A program made the position numbers and the translations under genes. A DNA stretch of 64,000 nt, taken from contig NZ_JAHKSI010000002.1 in the NCBI RefSeq assembly GCF_019720915.1, forward strand, positions 62,001 through 126,000, written 5' to 3'. The stretch is from Alkalihalobacillus sp. TS-13. GTDB taxonomy: Bacteria > Bacillota > Bacilli > Bacillales > Fictibacillaceae. The notes under the pieces are model-generated. The model was not told the DNA's origin. It was given only the letters and a program-made list of their open reading frames with translations, and did not search any database. Below, piece by piece: positions 1 through 7,991 of the stretch (position 1 is its first letter; the number at the start of each line of letters is the position of its first letter).

Positions 1-11
1 CTTTTGTTCAC

Positions 12-86
12 AAATAACGGCCCTGGTGTCCGCTAAATTCTGAAACTCCGCCTTAAGTGACCAAATAACGGCTCTGGTGTCCGTTA
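12..86. repeat. Two forward units of a dispersed 24-bp intergenic repeat
   Basis: Two copies of a unit of the form AAATAACGG(C/T)CTGGTGTCCG(C/T)TA lie at 12-35 and 63-86, beyond the end of the qox operon. The same unit recurs at 4694-4880 and 14951-15134, there as two inverted plus two forward copies. The matching inverted pair may lie left of the window start. I see no coding function. Confidence is high that it is a repeat; its role is unknown. Confidence 0.85.
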
Positions 87-112
87 CGATTTCAGGAAAA
101 TCTATGTAAACT

Positions 113-162
113 AAAAAAGGCCGACCCAAACCTTGAGGATATCAAAGTTCTGGGTCAGCCCC
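113..162 (-). terminator. Rho-independent terminator of the qox operon
   Basis: On the minus strand a stem pairs GGCTGACCCA (151-160) with TGGGTCGGCC (119-128) and is followed by a run of six T. It sits 30 bases past the qoxD stop. The arm GGCTGACCC also occurs in the metE terminator at 14876-14924. Confidence 0.9.
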
Positions 163-191
163 TTGCTTTTATATTATACTTTCTTCTTCAC

Positions 192-476
192 TTATCCCAT
201 ATCCCAGACCAATGCGAGCAGTGTACCAAAGATCGTAACAAGAGCGATGATGACGCCGTAGTATACGTTGGTATAAATGGCACCTTTGTCTTCGGTTTCG
301 CCTGCGTGCATGAACACGACAAGCTGAAGGCCTGCTTGAATGAAAGCAGTGATGAGAAGGACAGTCATCCCTACTGCAAACGACATGTCAAAGAAATATA
401 CCCCTAAAGCAACTGCAGTCAGGACCAGGGAAAAGACAAATCCCATAACCTGTTTGAGAGGAAATAATTCGCTCAT
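192..476 (-). CDS. qoxD: Menaquinol oxidase aa3-600 subunit IV
   Basis: This is the small fourth subunit of the quinol oxidase complex in the cytoplasmic membrane. The 94-residue protein has three predicted membrane helices (about residues 9-29, 35-56 and 70-92), the layout of the cytochrome o/aa3 subunit IV (CyoD/QoxD) family, and is of normal length. Subunit IV has no redox centre and is thought to help assembly or stability. It is the last gene of a four-gene operon: its ATG follows the qoxC stop by one base and a terminator lies 30 bases downstream. Family and order both support the call. Confidence 0.93.
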   Translation of the reverse strand: MSELFPLKQVMGFVFSLVLTAVALGVYFFDMSFAVGMTVLLITAFIQAGLQLVVFMHAGETEDKGAIYTNVYYGVIIALVTIFGTLLALVWDMG

Positions 477-477
477 A

Positions 478-1074
478 TTACATCATTCCTTTCAGATAGA
501 TGAAGCTGAAGATAAAGATCCAAACGACATCTAGGAAATGCCAGTAAAGTGAGAAAATAAAGGATTTATTCCCCGTTTCAGGAGTCAAACCGTCCCTTTT
601 CACCTGAATGAGGATGTAAAGCCCCCAGAAAAGCCCAAGCGTCACGTGTGCCCCGTGTGTTCCCAATGTGGTCAACAGGATCGAGGTGAACGCACTCGTT
701 TGTATTCCTGCCCCTTCATGCACATATGTGACGAATTCAAAGATTTCAACGCCTAAAAATGCTAGCCCCAGCAATAACGTGACGATGAAGAACCCCATCA
801 TCGCTTTTTTTCTGCCAAGACGCATCGCATGGATACCTAGTCCAATCGTAAAACTACTTGTCAAAAGTAAGATCGTCTCGAATAACACAGGCGTGATATG
901 GAAGATCTCTGCTCCGGTCGGACCGCTTCCAGTACGGTCATAGAGTGTAAAATAGGATGCGAAAAGTGTCGCAAAAAGCATGATTTCCGCACCTAGGAAA
1001 ATCCAAAACCCCAAAATCTTCAAACGATTTTCTTCTGTGCTATATTCTAACGGCAGCGAGTGATCAATCTTCAT
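478..1074 (-). CDS. qoxC: Menaquinol oxidase aa3-600 subunit III
   Basis: Subunit III of the heme-copper quinol oxidase, an integral membrane protein without metal centres. The 198-residue product has five predicted helices and the family signatures 'WIFLGAEIMLFATLFASYF' near residues 24-42 and 'LGTHGAHVTLGLFWGLYIL' near 137-155. It ends two bases before qoxD begins and starts two bases after the qoxB stop, so the genes are probably translationally coupled. Length and motifs match cytochrome o ubiquinol / aa3 menaquinol oxidase subunit III (CyoC/QoxC). Nothing is unusual. Confidence 0.94.
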   Translation of the reverse strand: MKIDHSLPLEYSTEENRLKILGFWIFLGAEIMLFATLFASYFTLYDRTGSGPTGAEIFHITPVLFETILLLTSSFTIGLGIHAMRLGRKKAMMGFFIVTLLLGLAFLGVEIFEFVTYVHEGAGIQTSAFTSILLTTLGTHGAHVTLGLFWGLYILIQVKRDGLTPETGNKSFIFSLYWHFLDVVWIFIFSFIYLKGMM

Positions 1075-1076
1075 TT

Positions 1077-3011
1077 TTAAGCACCTCGCATTTCTGATTC
1101 TGTGTCTTCAATCTCTTTCACAGAAATATAATGTCCGTGATCTTTCTCAAAAGAGCGCAAGGTCATACATATAAAGATTCCGATTGTAGTGATGATCGCC
1201 GGAATCCATAAGCTGAATACGAGCGAGAAGCCCCATGCAAAGAAAATACAGCTCATGATAAACGGTACACCACTGTTGTTCGGCATGTGGATTTTTTCAT
1301 AATCCCCTTTAAACAACACATGACCCTTTTTCTTGACGTCCCATAATGCCTCACTTGATGCCACTTCCGGTGTGATCGCAAAGTTATATTCAGGCACCGG
1401 TGTGTGAGTTGCCCACTCTAACGTACGTGCATCCCATGGATCTGCACTGATGTCTCTTGAAGCATAGCGTACACTGTAGTAGATGTTGTAAACGATCAGT
1501 ACAAAGCCGACTGCCATGATCGCCGCTCCAACAAATGAGACCATATTCAAAGGACCAAAACCTGTTGATTCAGAATAGGTGTACATACGTCGTGCCTGAC
1601 CATCCAAACCTGTCACATACATCGGCATGAAGGCGAGCAGGAAACCGATCGAAAGCAACCATGCGGTCCACTTTCCGATTTTCTCATTCAACATGAAACC
1701 GAACATTTTCGGCCAGTAGAACGTCAGACCAGCAAGCATCGCAAACACGACACCTGGAATGATCACATTATGGAAGTGAGCGACCAGGAACATCGTATTA
1801 TGATATTGATAGTCTGCAGCCGACATCGCCAACATGACCCCTGTCACCCCACCCAGTGTGAAGAGAGGAATGAAAAGGATGGAATAGAGCATTGGCGTCG
1901 TAAACTCGATTTTTCCTTTCCATAATGTCAGCAGCCAGTTGAATATCTTGACTCCCGTCGGAACCGCAATCGCCATCGTCGTGATGGAGAAAATGCTGTT
2001 CGCAAATGCTCCCTGACCCATTGTAAAGAAATGGTGGGCCCATACGACGAATGATAGAAGCGAGATCAACACCATGGATCCAACCATCGATTTATAGCCA
2101 TATAGATTACGGCGAGCAGAGGTTGAAATGATTTCACTGTAGATCCCGAATGCCGGCAGAATCAAGATATACACTTCAGGGTGTCCCCAAACCCAGAACA
2201 GGTTTGCCCAGAGCATCGCCATTCCGCCATTTTCCAATGTGAAGAACTGTGTTCCGAATAAGAGGTCCATCGTCCCCATTGCAAGTGCAACGGTCAATAC
2301 AGGGAACGCGAACACGATGATTACGCTCGTAATGAGAGAAGCCCATGTGAACATCGGCATCTTCATCAATGTCATGCCGGGAGCTCTCATTTTAAGAATC
2401 GTTGTAATGAAGTTGATCCCTGTCATCAAAGTACCGATACCAGCGATTTGAATCGCAATCATATAATAGTGCGAACCTACAGACTCTCCATCTGCAAGCG
2501 GGAAGTACGATGTCCACCCTGCGTCAGGCGATCCGCCGACCATGAATGAAATGTTGAAAAGCATTGCACCCATGAAAAACAGCCAGAAACTGAGTGCGTT
2601 CAAGCGTGGGAACGCAACATCACGCGCCCCGATTTGCAGTGGTACGACAAAGTTCATAAAAAATATGATGAACGGCATTGCCATGAATAGGATCATGACG
2701 ACCCCGTGCGTTGTAAAAATTTCATTATAGTGTTGTGAATCCAAAAGCGTATTGTCTGGCACAGCAAGCTGAGCGCGCATCATGATGGCATCTACGCCAC
2801 CACGGAAAAGCATCATTAACGCAGAGATGAGGTACATGATCCCAATGCGTTTATGGTCAACCGTCGTAATCCATTCCCGCCAGAGATAGCCCCATTTTTT
2901 AAAATAGGTCAAGCCGGCGACAATCGCGATCAGCGTAAGACCGGCTGCCACCATTGAAGCATATATCGCAAAACTCGGATGTGGTATGGCAAATCGTTCA
3001 AAGAATTCCAT
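1077..3011 (-). CDS. qoxB: Menaquinol oxidase aa3-600 subunit I
   Basis: This is the catalytic subunit: it oxidises menaquinol, reduces O2 to water and pumps protons. The 644 residues include the full set of heme-copper ligands: H102 (TTHG) for the low-spin heme; H277 in WGHPEVY with the cross-linked Y281 for CuB; H326-H327 (WAHHFF) for CuB; and H412/H414 (AHFHN) for the high- and low-spin hemes. The glutamate of HPEVY is present, typical of A-type oxidases. The extra terminal helices and length fit QoxB/CyoB rather than cytochrome c oxidase CtaD, and the lack of CuA in the partner subunit agrees. It lies between qoxA and qoxC. Confidence 0.96.
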   Translation of the reverse strand: MEFFERFAIPHPSFAIYASMVAAGLTLIAIVAGLTYFKKWGYLWREWITTVDHKRIGIMYLISALMMLFRGGVDAIMMRAQLAVPDNTLLDSQHYNEIFTTHGVVMILFMAMPFIIFFMNFVVPLQIGARDVAFPRLNALSFWLFFMGAMLFNISFMVGGSPDAGWTSYFPLADGESVGSHYYMIAIQIAGIGTLMTGINFITTILKMRAPGMTLMKMPMFTWASLITSVIIVFAFPVLTVALAMGTMDLLFGTQFFTLENGGMAMLWANLFWVWGHPEVYILILPAFGIYSEIISTSARRNLYGYKSMVGSMVLISLLSFVVWAHHFFTMGQGAFANSIFSITTMAIAVPTGVKIFNWLLTLWKGKIEFTTPMLYSILFIPLFTLGGVTGVMLAMSAADYQYHNTMFLVAHFHNVIIPGVVFAMLAGLTFYWPKMFGFMLNEKIGKWTAWLLSIGFLLAFMPMYVTGLDGQARRMYTYSESTGFGPLNMVSFVGAAIMAVGFVLIVYNIYYSVRYASRDISADPWDARTLEWATHTPVPEYNFAITPEVASSEALWDVKKKGHVLFKGDYEKIHMPNNSGVPFIMSCIFFAWGFSLVFSLWIPAIITTIGIFICMTLRSFEKDHGHYISVKEIEDTESEMRGA

Positions 3012-3059
3012 ACGCTTTGACTCCTTTCGAAATATCTTTAATCGGTAAAACCTGTTCGT

Positions 3060-3998
3060 TTACTCGTCGTGATTCATGTGTTTATCGTGATCGGAGCTTT
3101 CCTTATCGGAAGCTGAATGATGTTCTTCAGAATGCTTATGTTCATCTTTATCTTCATACTTGTCACCTTCGTGATGATGTTCTGGAGCCGGTGAGAATTC
3201 TAAGTGTGTTCCGGTGAACGTCATCCTGCCAAGATGACCTGGTTCTAGCAGTTTCTCGAATTTTTCTTCGGTGATCGGTTCAGCCGTTGCTTTTACTTCT
3301 TTCACCCAATCATCAAATTCTTCCTGGTTCATGGCTGTCACATCGAACTTGTTCTCAGCAAATCCTTCACCACTGAAGTTCGCATTTCGTCCCATATAAT
3401 CCCCTTCAACGTCAGCCGCCAGATGAAGTTTCGTTACGTGGGCATTCATTGCGTATTTCTGCCCACCGAGCTGAGGAATCCAGAAACTCGTGATCGGTCC
3501 GTGTGAGTAAAGTCTGAATTCAAGTGGTCGATCTGTTGGAATGTATAAATAGTTGACCGTCTCGATCCCTTCTTCCGGATAACTGAAATGCCACTTCCAG
3601 TCCGAGGATGAAGCATAGACGACCAATGGTTCTTTCTCTTCATATCCTTGCGGGGCAGATTCCACGATATAGTTACTTTGAACAGAAACGAAAGAAAGGA
3701 AAGCAACAATCAAAACCGGAATCCCGACCAATATTCCTTCCACCCACGGATTACCTTCAATATGAGGTGGTTCATAGTCTGCAGGTTGTTTGGATGCACG
3801 GTATTTCACCAACATGATCACAAGCCAAACGAAAACTGCAATCACAATTCCCGCCATCATCAACATCGTCAACATGATGTCACTGGCTAACCTTTCAGCT
3901 TGAGGTCCTTTCGGATCCAACACGGTTAATTGCTCACAACCTGTCAGTACTGTAAGGATAGACATCATGACGGCAAACAACGCCAACTTGAGCTTCAT
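3060..3998 (-). CDS. qoxA: Menaquinol oxidase aa3-600 subunit II, lipoprotein
   Basis: Subunit II is anchored by a lipid and two helices and places a cupredoxin-fold domain outside. The N-terminus has a lipobox ending LTGC with acylated Cys21, then helices near residues 43-65 and 85-107. The outer domain has the quinol-oxidase signature 'SSSDWKWHFSYPEEGI' but lacks the Cys-x3-Cys CuA ligands, so it is a quinol and not a cytochrome c oxidase subunit. The last 45 residues are very rich in His, Glu, Asp and Lys, a low-complexity tail that could bind metal (inference). A GAGGGG ribosome binding site precedes the ATG. First gene of qoxABCD. Confidence 0.95.
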   Translation of the reverse strand: MKLKLALFAVMMSILTVLTGCEQLTVLDPKGPQAERLASDIMLTMLMMAGIVIAVFVWLVIMLVKYRASKQPADYEPPHIEGNPWVEGILVGIPVLIVAFLSFVSVQSNYIVESAPQGYEEKEPLVVYASSSDWKWHFSYPEEGIETVNYLYIPTDRPLEFRLYSHGPITSFWIPQLGGQKYAMNAHVTKLHLAADVEGDYMGRNANFSGEGFAENKFDVTAMNQEEFDDWVKEVKATAEPITEEKFEKLLEPGHLGRMTFTGTHLEFSPAPEHHHEGDKYEDKDEHKHSEEHHSASDKESSDHDKHMNHDE

Positions 3999-4090
3999 AC
4001 AAGTTCCCCTCTTTTCTCATTAGATAAATCTATGAAAATAAGTATTTTTTCTACTTTCTTGGCTCCATTTTATCAGGATTTTCACGATAC

Positions 4091-4118
4091 TTTGTGAAGT
4101 TGTGAACTTTGTCACTAA
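4091..4118. promoter_or_regulatory. TTGTGAA-type direct repeats upstream of qoxA
   Basis: Three nearly contiguous copies of a TTGTGAA/TTGTCAC-like 9-mer lie about 95 bases before the qoxA start. They resemble the AT-rich TTGTGAA boxes bound by the redox regulator ResD in Bacillus, which would suit a terminal oxidase operon. The resemblance is by eye only and no clear sigma-A promoter was located. Confidence 0.3.
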
Positions 4119-4444
4119 TTTGCTAAAAACCTTTGACAATCCTTTGTCGATTATCTGAATATTGTCACTATAAGCAAAAGGAAAGCTTCTAACACTTCTC
4201 ATCGCAACCACGATTTCACTTTCATGTTAAAATCTTGTACAAGTTAGGAGGCTCTTGGAACCGCCAGCAAAAAAAACTTAAACTTTTCCAAAAGACTTCG
4301 TCCCCTCTCCAAATATCGATGTTTTTTCCCGATTATGGAAGAAAAACAGAATAATTAAGGCAAAATTAGATGGTATTTATTCATAAAAAGAAAGAGATTA
4401 ACCGTAAATAAGGGAAAATCATTGGTCAACTTATATGTAATTCT

Positions 4445-4561
4445 GATTTATCTACAAAAAACAGAAGGTAAATTACAAAAATTTGAAATTACCTACAATT
4501 GCGAAGATTTATCTACAAAAATCCGAAATTATCTACAAAAACAAGATTTTATCTACAAAAC
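4445..4561. repeat. Degenerate ~20-bp tandem repeat in a long non-coding gap
   Basis: The core TTATCTACAAAA occurs at about 4448, 4508, 4529 and 4549, with a weaker TTACCTACAATT near 4489, giving about a 20-21 base period between later copies. It lies in a 1.1-kb AT-rich gap (3999-5147) without a convincing gene. A 63-codon reading frame across it (4422-4613) has no ribosome binding site and merely translates the repeat, so I do not call it. Confidence 0.6.
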
Positions 4562-4637
4562 ACGAAAACATTCCACTGAAAAACCACAACTTCGAAGCCC
4601 TTTGGTAGCCTGAATTTTATACTTACCTATCTTTAAA

Positions 4638-4668
4638 TAAAAACGAGCCCTAGATGAGTTAGGACTCG
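4638..4668 (-). terminator. Orphan terminator-like hairpin
   Basis: On the minus strand CGAGTCCTAA pairs with TAGGGCTCG and is followed by TTTTTATTT. No gene on that strand ends immediately upstream, so it may be a leftover of a lost gene or end an unrecognised transcript. Confidence 0.5.
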
Positions 4669-4693
4669 ATATTAGTAGGATGAATTTTTGGGA

Positions 4694-4880
4694 TTAACGG
4701 ACACGTAAGACGTTAATTGCGAAAAAGAGTGGTATTGTCAGTTATTAGCGGACACCACAGACGTTATCTGTCTCAAAACCCTCTGATTGTGAACGGATTC
4801 TCCAAAATAAGGTCTCTGGTGTCCGCTAGTTCGCTGAAAATGGGCATTTGGAGGTAAATAAGGTCTCTGGTGTCCGTTAA
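4694..4880. repeat. Palindromic repeat block: two inverted plus two forward 25-bp units
   Basis: Units with core (A/G)CGGACAC...AGACGTTA lie inverted at 4694-4719 and 4745-4770, and forward at 4804-4829 and 4856-4880. Outer units share AACGGACAC/GTGTCCGTT and inner units AGCGGACAC/GTGTCCGCT, so the four can pair as two nested helices in one ~190-base fold. Same family as 12-86 and 14951-15134. Confidence 0.85.
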
Positions 4881-5153
4881 GTTAGGATTGATTCCTTCGT
4901 CTCAATTCCGCTCCAACCAAATGTAAAATGATGGATTCTTTATACCCGGATGTGGGTGAACCTCTTTCCCTGTTTTCCCATGGATTTTCCTGGATCGTTT
5001 AAATCAAATTTGGCAGGGTAACGGGGATTTTCGTAAGAGAACATATCTTTTTACCTACCTATGACTCCAGCAATCTTACTGATACATTTTCATGTGTATG
5101 ACGTCTAACTGGATAAAAAAGGAAAGATACGAATATGGAAAGGATGTTTGATA

Positions 5154-5688
5154 TTGAAAAGCATGGAACTAGTTAGACGGGGCTTCACGATTTTGACCGT
5201 AGCATTTCTTATGTTGCTGGGGGCGACTCTCGGTTCTGCAGCTTCAGAAGCACAACAATCTTCACCTGACCTTTTGATCAGACAAATCATGGGGTTAGCC
5301 TATGAATCCCGACAAACAATCAATAGTGTTCCTTTCTCTGTTGGTGATTCGCTAAAGAAGGTCGAAAAAGCCTGGGGAGAACCGGATGAGCTGAGTACTG
5401 CTGCAGCGACTTATTTTGACCATCATGTCCTCTTCCTCTATGACAACTCAACTGGCAGGAAGACAATCACTGCGATTGAAGATTTCGATCCAGCATTGGA
5501 TACAATCCATCTATCAGAACTGAAGGAGGTCATCGGTGAACCTGAGAGTGAAGAAGAAAAAGAAGGGATGTATTATGTCACAAAATACCGATCATGAAAA
5601 TTATGAATTAGAGTTTGTATTTGAAGGCGCGTGGAATGATCCAAATCCAAAACTGGATCGATATATCGTCTCCTATCCAGAAAACTGA
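5154..5688 (+). pseudogene. YjgB-like (DUF4309) secreted protein, frameshifted near its C-terminus
   Basis: The product starts with a signal peptide (hydrophobic core about residues 12-28) and continues with a domain resembling DUF4309 of B. subtilis YjgB, including 'GDSLKKVEKAWGEPDEL'. The first frame stops at 5597 after TKYRS. The next frame, 5575-5688, gives the expected end of the family (NYELEFVF...NPKLDRYIVSYP). One extra base near 5580-5592 would explain it. Two TTG codons compete for the start; 5154 is preferred because AAAGGA at 5139-5144 is nine bases away, whereas 5148 is too close. It stands alone, with a strong hairpin right after the second-frame stop. Function is not known for this family. 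Confidence 0.75.
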
Positions 5689-5689
5689 T

Positions 5690-5742
5690 CCTCAGCAGGA
5701 AAGGCGTACTCACTTTCAAAGAGTACGTCTTTCCTGCTGAGG
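5690..5742. terminator. Long 22-bp hairpin between convergent genes
   Basis: CCTCAGCAGGAAAGGCGTACTC pairs with its inverted copy ending at 5742, with one G-U pair and a 9-base loop. It separates the convergent genes at 5154-5688 and 5777-6645 and probably acts in both directions, although the T-runs are short. Confidence 0.7.
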
Positions 5743-5776
5743 AATATTGTAGGTTTTCATTCTTCTGAAGAGGTCA

Positions 5777-6645
5777 TCATCGTTCGTTTTCTGAACTTAA
5801 AAACAGCTCAACCTCCCGAAGTACTCCTTCCAAATTATCTATAAGTGCAGAATGACCTGCGGGCAAGGTTGAATATTTCACCTCGATGCCGTGCTCTCTC
5901 ATGTCGTTGATGATTTCGTGTGTCATTTGTTCTGACGTGATAAGATCTTCTTTTCCCCATAGTACAAGTGCTGGGGCTTTGATTCGGCCGATGTCACCGG
6001 TACCATCGACCACACCATTCGAGGCTGTGCTGATATTGAATCTATTGGCAGCATAGGCTACGTCCAGGATATTACGTTGCTCCATCGCATTCTCTAAGTA
6101 TTTTTCATACCGGTTTTCTTCTGGTTGGTTACGTGAATAGAGCAATTGATCCATCGCTGTTTTAAAGAATTGTTTATCTTTCTTTGTGCGTCCAACATCA
6201 TGTTCAAACCGGTGTCCAACACAATCTGTTCTTTTGTTTGAACTCTTTCTCCGTCAGGATCATATAAGGGATATCCACGAGTGGACATCGATGCTAACAA
6301 TATCAATTTCTCTACTATTTCTGGGTAATCAGCTGCAAATTGCATCGCTACTCCACCACCATTCGACCAGCCCATCAAATGGAAGGACTTTAACCCCAGT
6401 TCATCTGTAAACAACTTTAAATCTTTCGAAAAATCGCTTATTGATTGAATCGAGGTGTGGTACGTAGACTTGCCATATCCTCTTAAATCAACGGCATACA
6501 CTGTATATCTTGGATCCAGATCTTCCATAAGAAGATCCCACTGATCTGAAGATGCCATATTTCCATGCAGCAATACTAGGTTACAAGCACCACCTGGTCT
6601 TATTTTATACGAAAGTGTTTCACCATTATCCAGTGTTGTTTTCAT
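5777..6645 (-). pseudogene. Alpha/beta hydrolase, split by a one-base deletion
   Basis: The first 183-codon frame (6645-6094) carries the oxyanion region (LVLLHGNMAS) and nucleophile elbow GWSNGGG. The second (6154-5777) carries the acid (WGKEDLI) and the catalytic histidine (AGHSALI). The total span is one base short of a whole number of codons. Inserting one base near 6176-6182 restores a continuous product of about 289 residues (...AQRKDKQFFKTAMDQLLYS...), normal for the family. It is either a fresh pseudogene or a sequence error. The substrate cannot be told; relatives include esterases and C-C bond hydrolases. A good Shine-Dalgarno site precedes the ATG at 6645. Confidence 0.85.
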
Positions 6646-6664
6646 GTATTTTCCCCTCCTCTAA

Positions 6665-7330
6665 TCAATACACAAAAGGAATCAGTTTCTTCGTCTTCTT
6701 TTCATACTCTACAAATGAATTTCCGTATCGTTCTCTTAAATAGCGATCATGCTCAGGTATATTGAAATAGACGAACATTATGACTAAAAAGGCAGGTACC
6801 AACGCTGACCACAAATTCCTGGTGAGCAGAGCAAACCCGATCACCCAAACGACATCTCCGAAATAATTGATGTGGATGGCATATTTGAATAATCCACCTG
6901 TATAAAGCCTGCCTTTGTTCTGAGAATCCTTTTTCCACTGATTCCTCAATACTTCAGATAACGTATTGATCACAGAGCCAGCCAAAAAAATAAAGATGGC
7001 GATCCCGTCAATCCAATCAAGGGGCTTGTCTATGATGCCGCCTAGTAAGGAAAACCCAATATAATAGATCATAAAAGCAAAGACGACTCCCCATGTTTCT
7101 CCCCACGTAATCCCCCGCTTCAACAAATAAACCACCATGAAACTCATTCTCACAAATATAATCAGACAAAAGATAAACAACATCACTTTTCGTCCAAAGT
7201 CGCCGTCGGATAAATGGAAAACTTGGTTCCCTTCTAAAAATAAAAACCAATACACAAACAGAAGGAAAATACATTCACATGCAAGAATGGCTATTCGTTG
7301 CGGCAAAGACTTGTCTACTGCACCGTACAT
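6665..7330 (-). CDS. DUF1295 / steroid 5-alpha-reductase-fold membrane protein
   Basis: This integral membrane protein of 221 residues has six or so helices. Its C-terminus follows the DUF1295 / isoprenylcysteine methyltransferase-like pattern: 'GLFKYAIHINYFGDVVW' then 'YLRERYGNSFVEYEKKTKKLIPFVY'. Members are related by fold to NAD(P)H- or SAM-using lipid-modifying enzymes, but the reaction of the bacterial DUF1295 branch is not established. The ATG at 7330 is preferred over a TTG two codons upstream because AAAGG is ten bases away. It follows a DesKR-like system on the same strand with a 58-base gap, so a link to membrane lipid state is possible but only inferred. Confidence 0.75.
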   Translation of the reverse strand: MYGAVDKSLPQRIAILACECIFLLFVYWFLFLEGNQVFHLSDGDFGRKVMLFIFCLIIFVRMSFMVVYLLKRGITWGETWGVVFAFMIYYIGFSLLGGIIDKPLDWIDGIAIFIFLAGSVINTLSEVLRNQWKKDSQNKGRLYTGGLFKYAIHINYFGDVVWVIGFALLTRNLWSALVPAFLVIMFVYFNIPEHDRYLRERYGNSFVEYEKKTKKLIPFVY

Positions 7331-7388
7331 GACCAATCATCCTTTCATAAACTGGCAGGAAAAATGAACCGTTTTGAGAACTCAGGGA

Positions 7389-7991
7389 TCAGATCCACCC
7401 TTTCTTTTCGGCGTTTTTTATCGCTTCGATCCGGTTTTTAGCTTCTAGCTTATGAATGATTTCTGAGATATAATTCCGGACAGTTCCATGAGAAAGGAAA
7501 AGTTCCTTGGTGATTTCCTTCGTCGTCATGCCTGAAGCAGCAAGCTGAAGAATCTCCTGCTCGCGTTCCGTCAACGGATTTTCTTGGGTCATGGTGGTCA
7601 TCATCAACTCAGGGCTGAAGACACGTTGCCCTGAAACGACTTTCCGGATGGAATTAGAAAGGTCATCGATCGAGCCATCTTTCAGTAAATAACCATGGAC
7701 ACCAGTTTTAACAGCACGTTCGAAATAACCTGGACGGGCGAATGTCGTCAGTATGATGATTTTGCATGGATGTGAAATTTCAGCCAACTTCCCGGCTACG
7801 TCAAGACCACTGCAGCCCGGCATTTCAATATCCATGAGACACACATCCGGCTGATGATTAACAATCGCTTCAAACGCCTCTTGACCATTCATCGTCTGGC
7901 TGATCACCTCCATATCTTCTTCCATATCAAGCAGAGAACTGAGTGCCCCAAGAAGCATCCTCTGGTCTTCCGCTACCAAAATCTTTATCAT
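7389..7991 (-). CDS. desR: DesR-like response regulator (NarL/FixJ family)
   Basis: A 200-residue response regulator with an N-terminal receiver domain (acidic pocket E8-D9, phosphoacceptor D54 in CLMDIEMPG, switch residues ILTTFA, K103-region LLKDG) and a C-terminal LuxR-type helix-turn-helix (about residues 135-195, 'NPLTEREQEILQLAASGMTTKEI...GTVRNYISEIIHKL'). By eye it is closely similar along its whole length to B. subtilis DesR, the membrane-fluidity regulator that activates the lipid desaturase gene des. It overlaps the kinase gene by four bases (ATGA). No desaturase gene is in the window, so its target here is open. Confidence 0.8.
   Translation of the reverse strand: MIKILVAEDQRMLLGALSSLLDMEEDMEVISQTMNGQEAFEAIVNHQPDVCLMDIEMPGCSGLDVAGKLAEISHPCKIIILTTFARPGYFERAVKTGVHGYLLKDGSIDDLSNSIRKVVSGQRVFSPELMMTTMTQENPLTEREQEILQLAASGMTTKEITKELFLSHGTVRNYISEIIHKLEAKNRIEAIKNAEKKGWI

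Noticed and set aside
4020-4211. 63-codon minus-strand frame upstream of qoxA
   Set aside because: No ribosome binding site, overlaps the qox promoter region, and the composition is unlike protein.
4422-4613. 63-codon plus-strand frame in the tandem repeat
   Set aside because: It translates the ~20-base repeat, without a ribosome binding site or conserved pattern I know.
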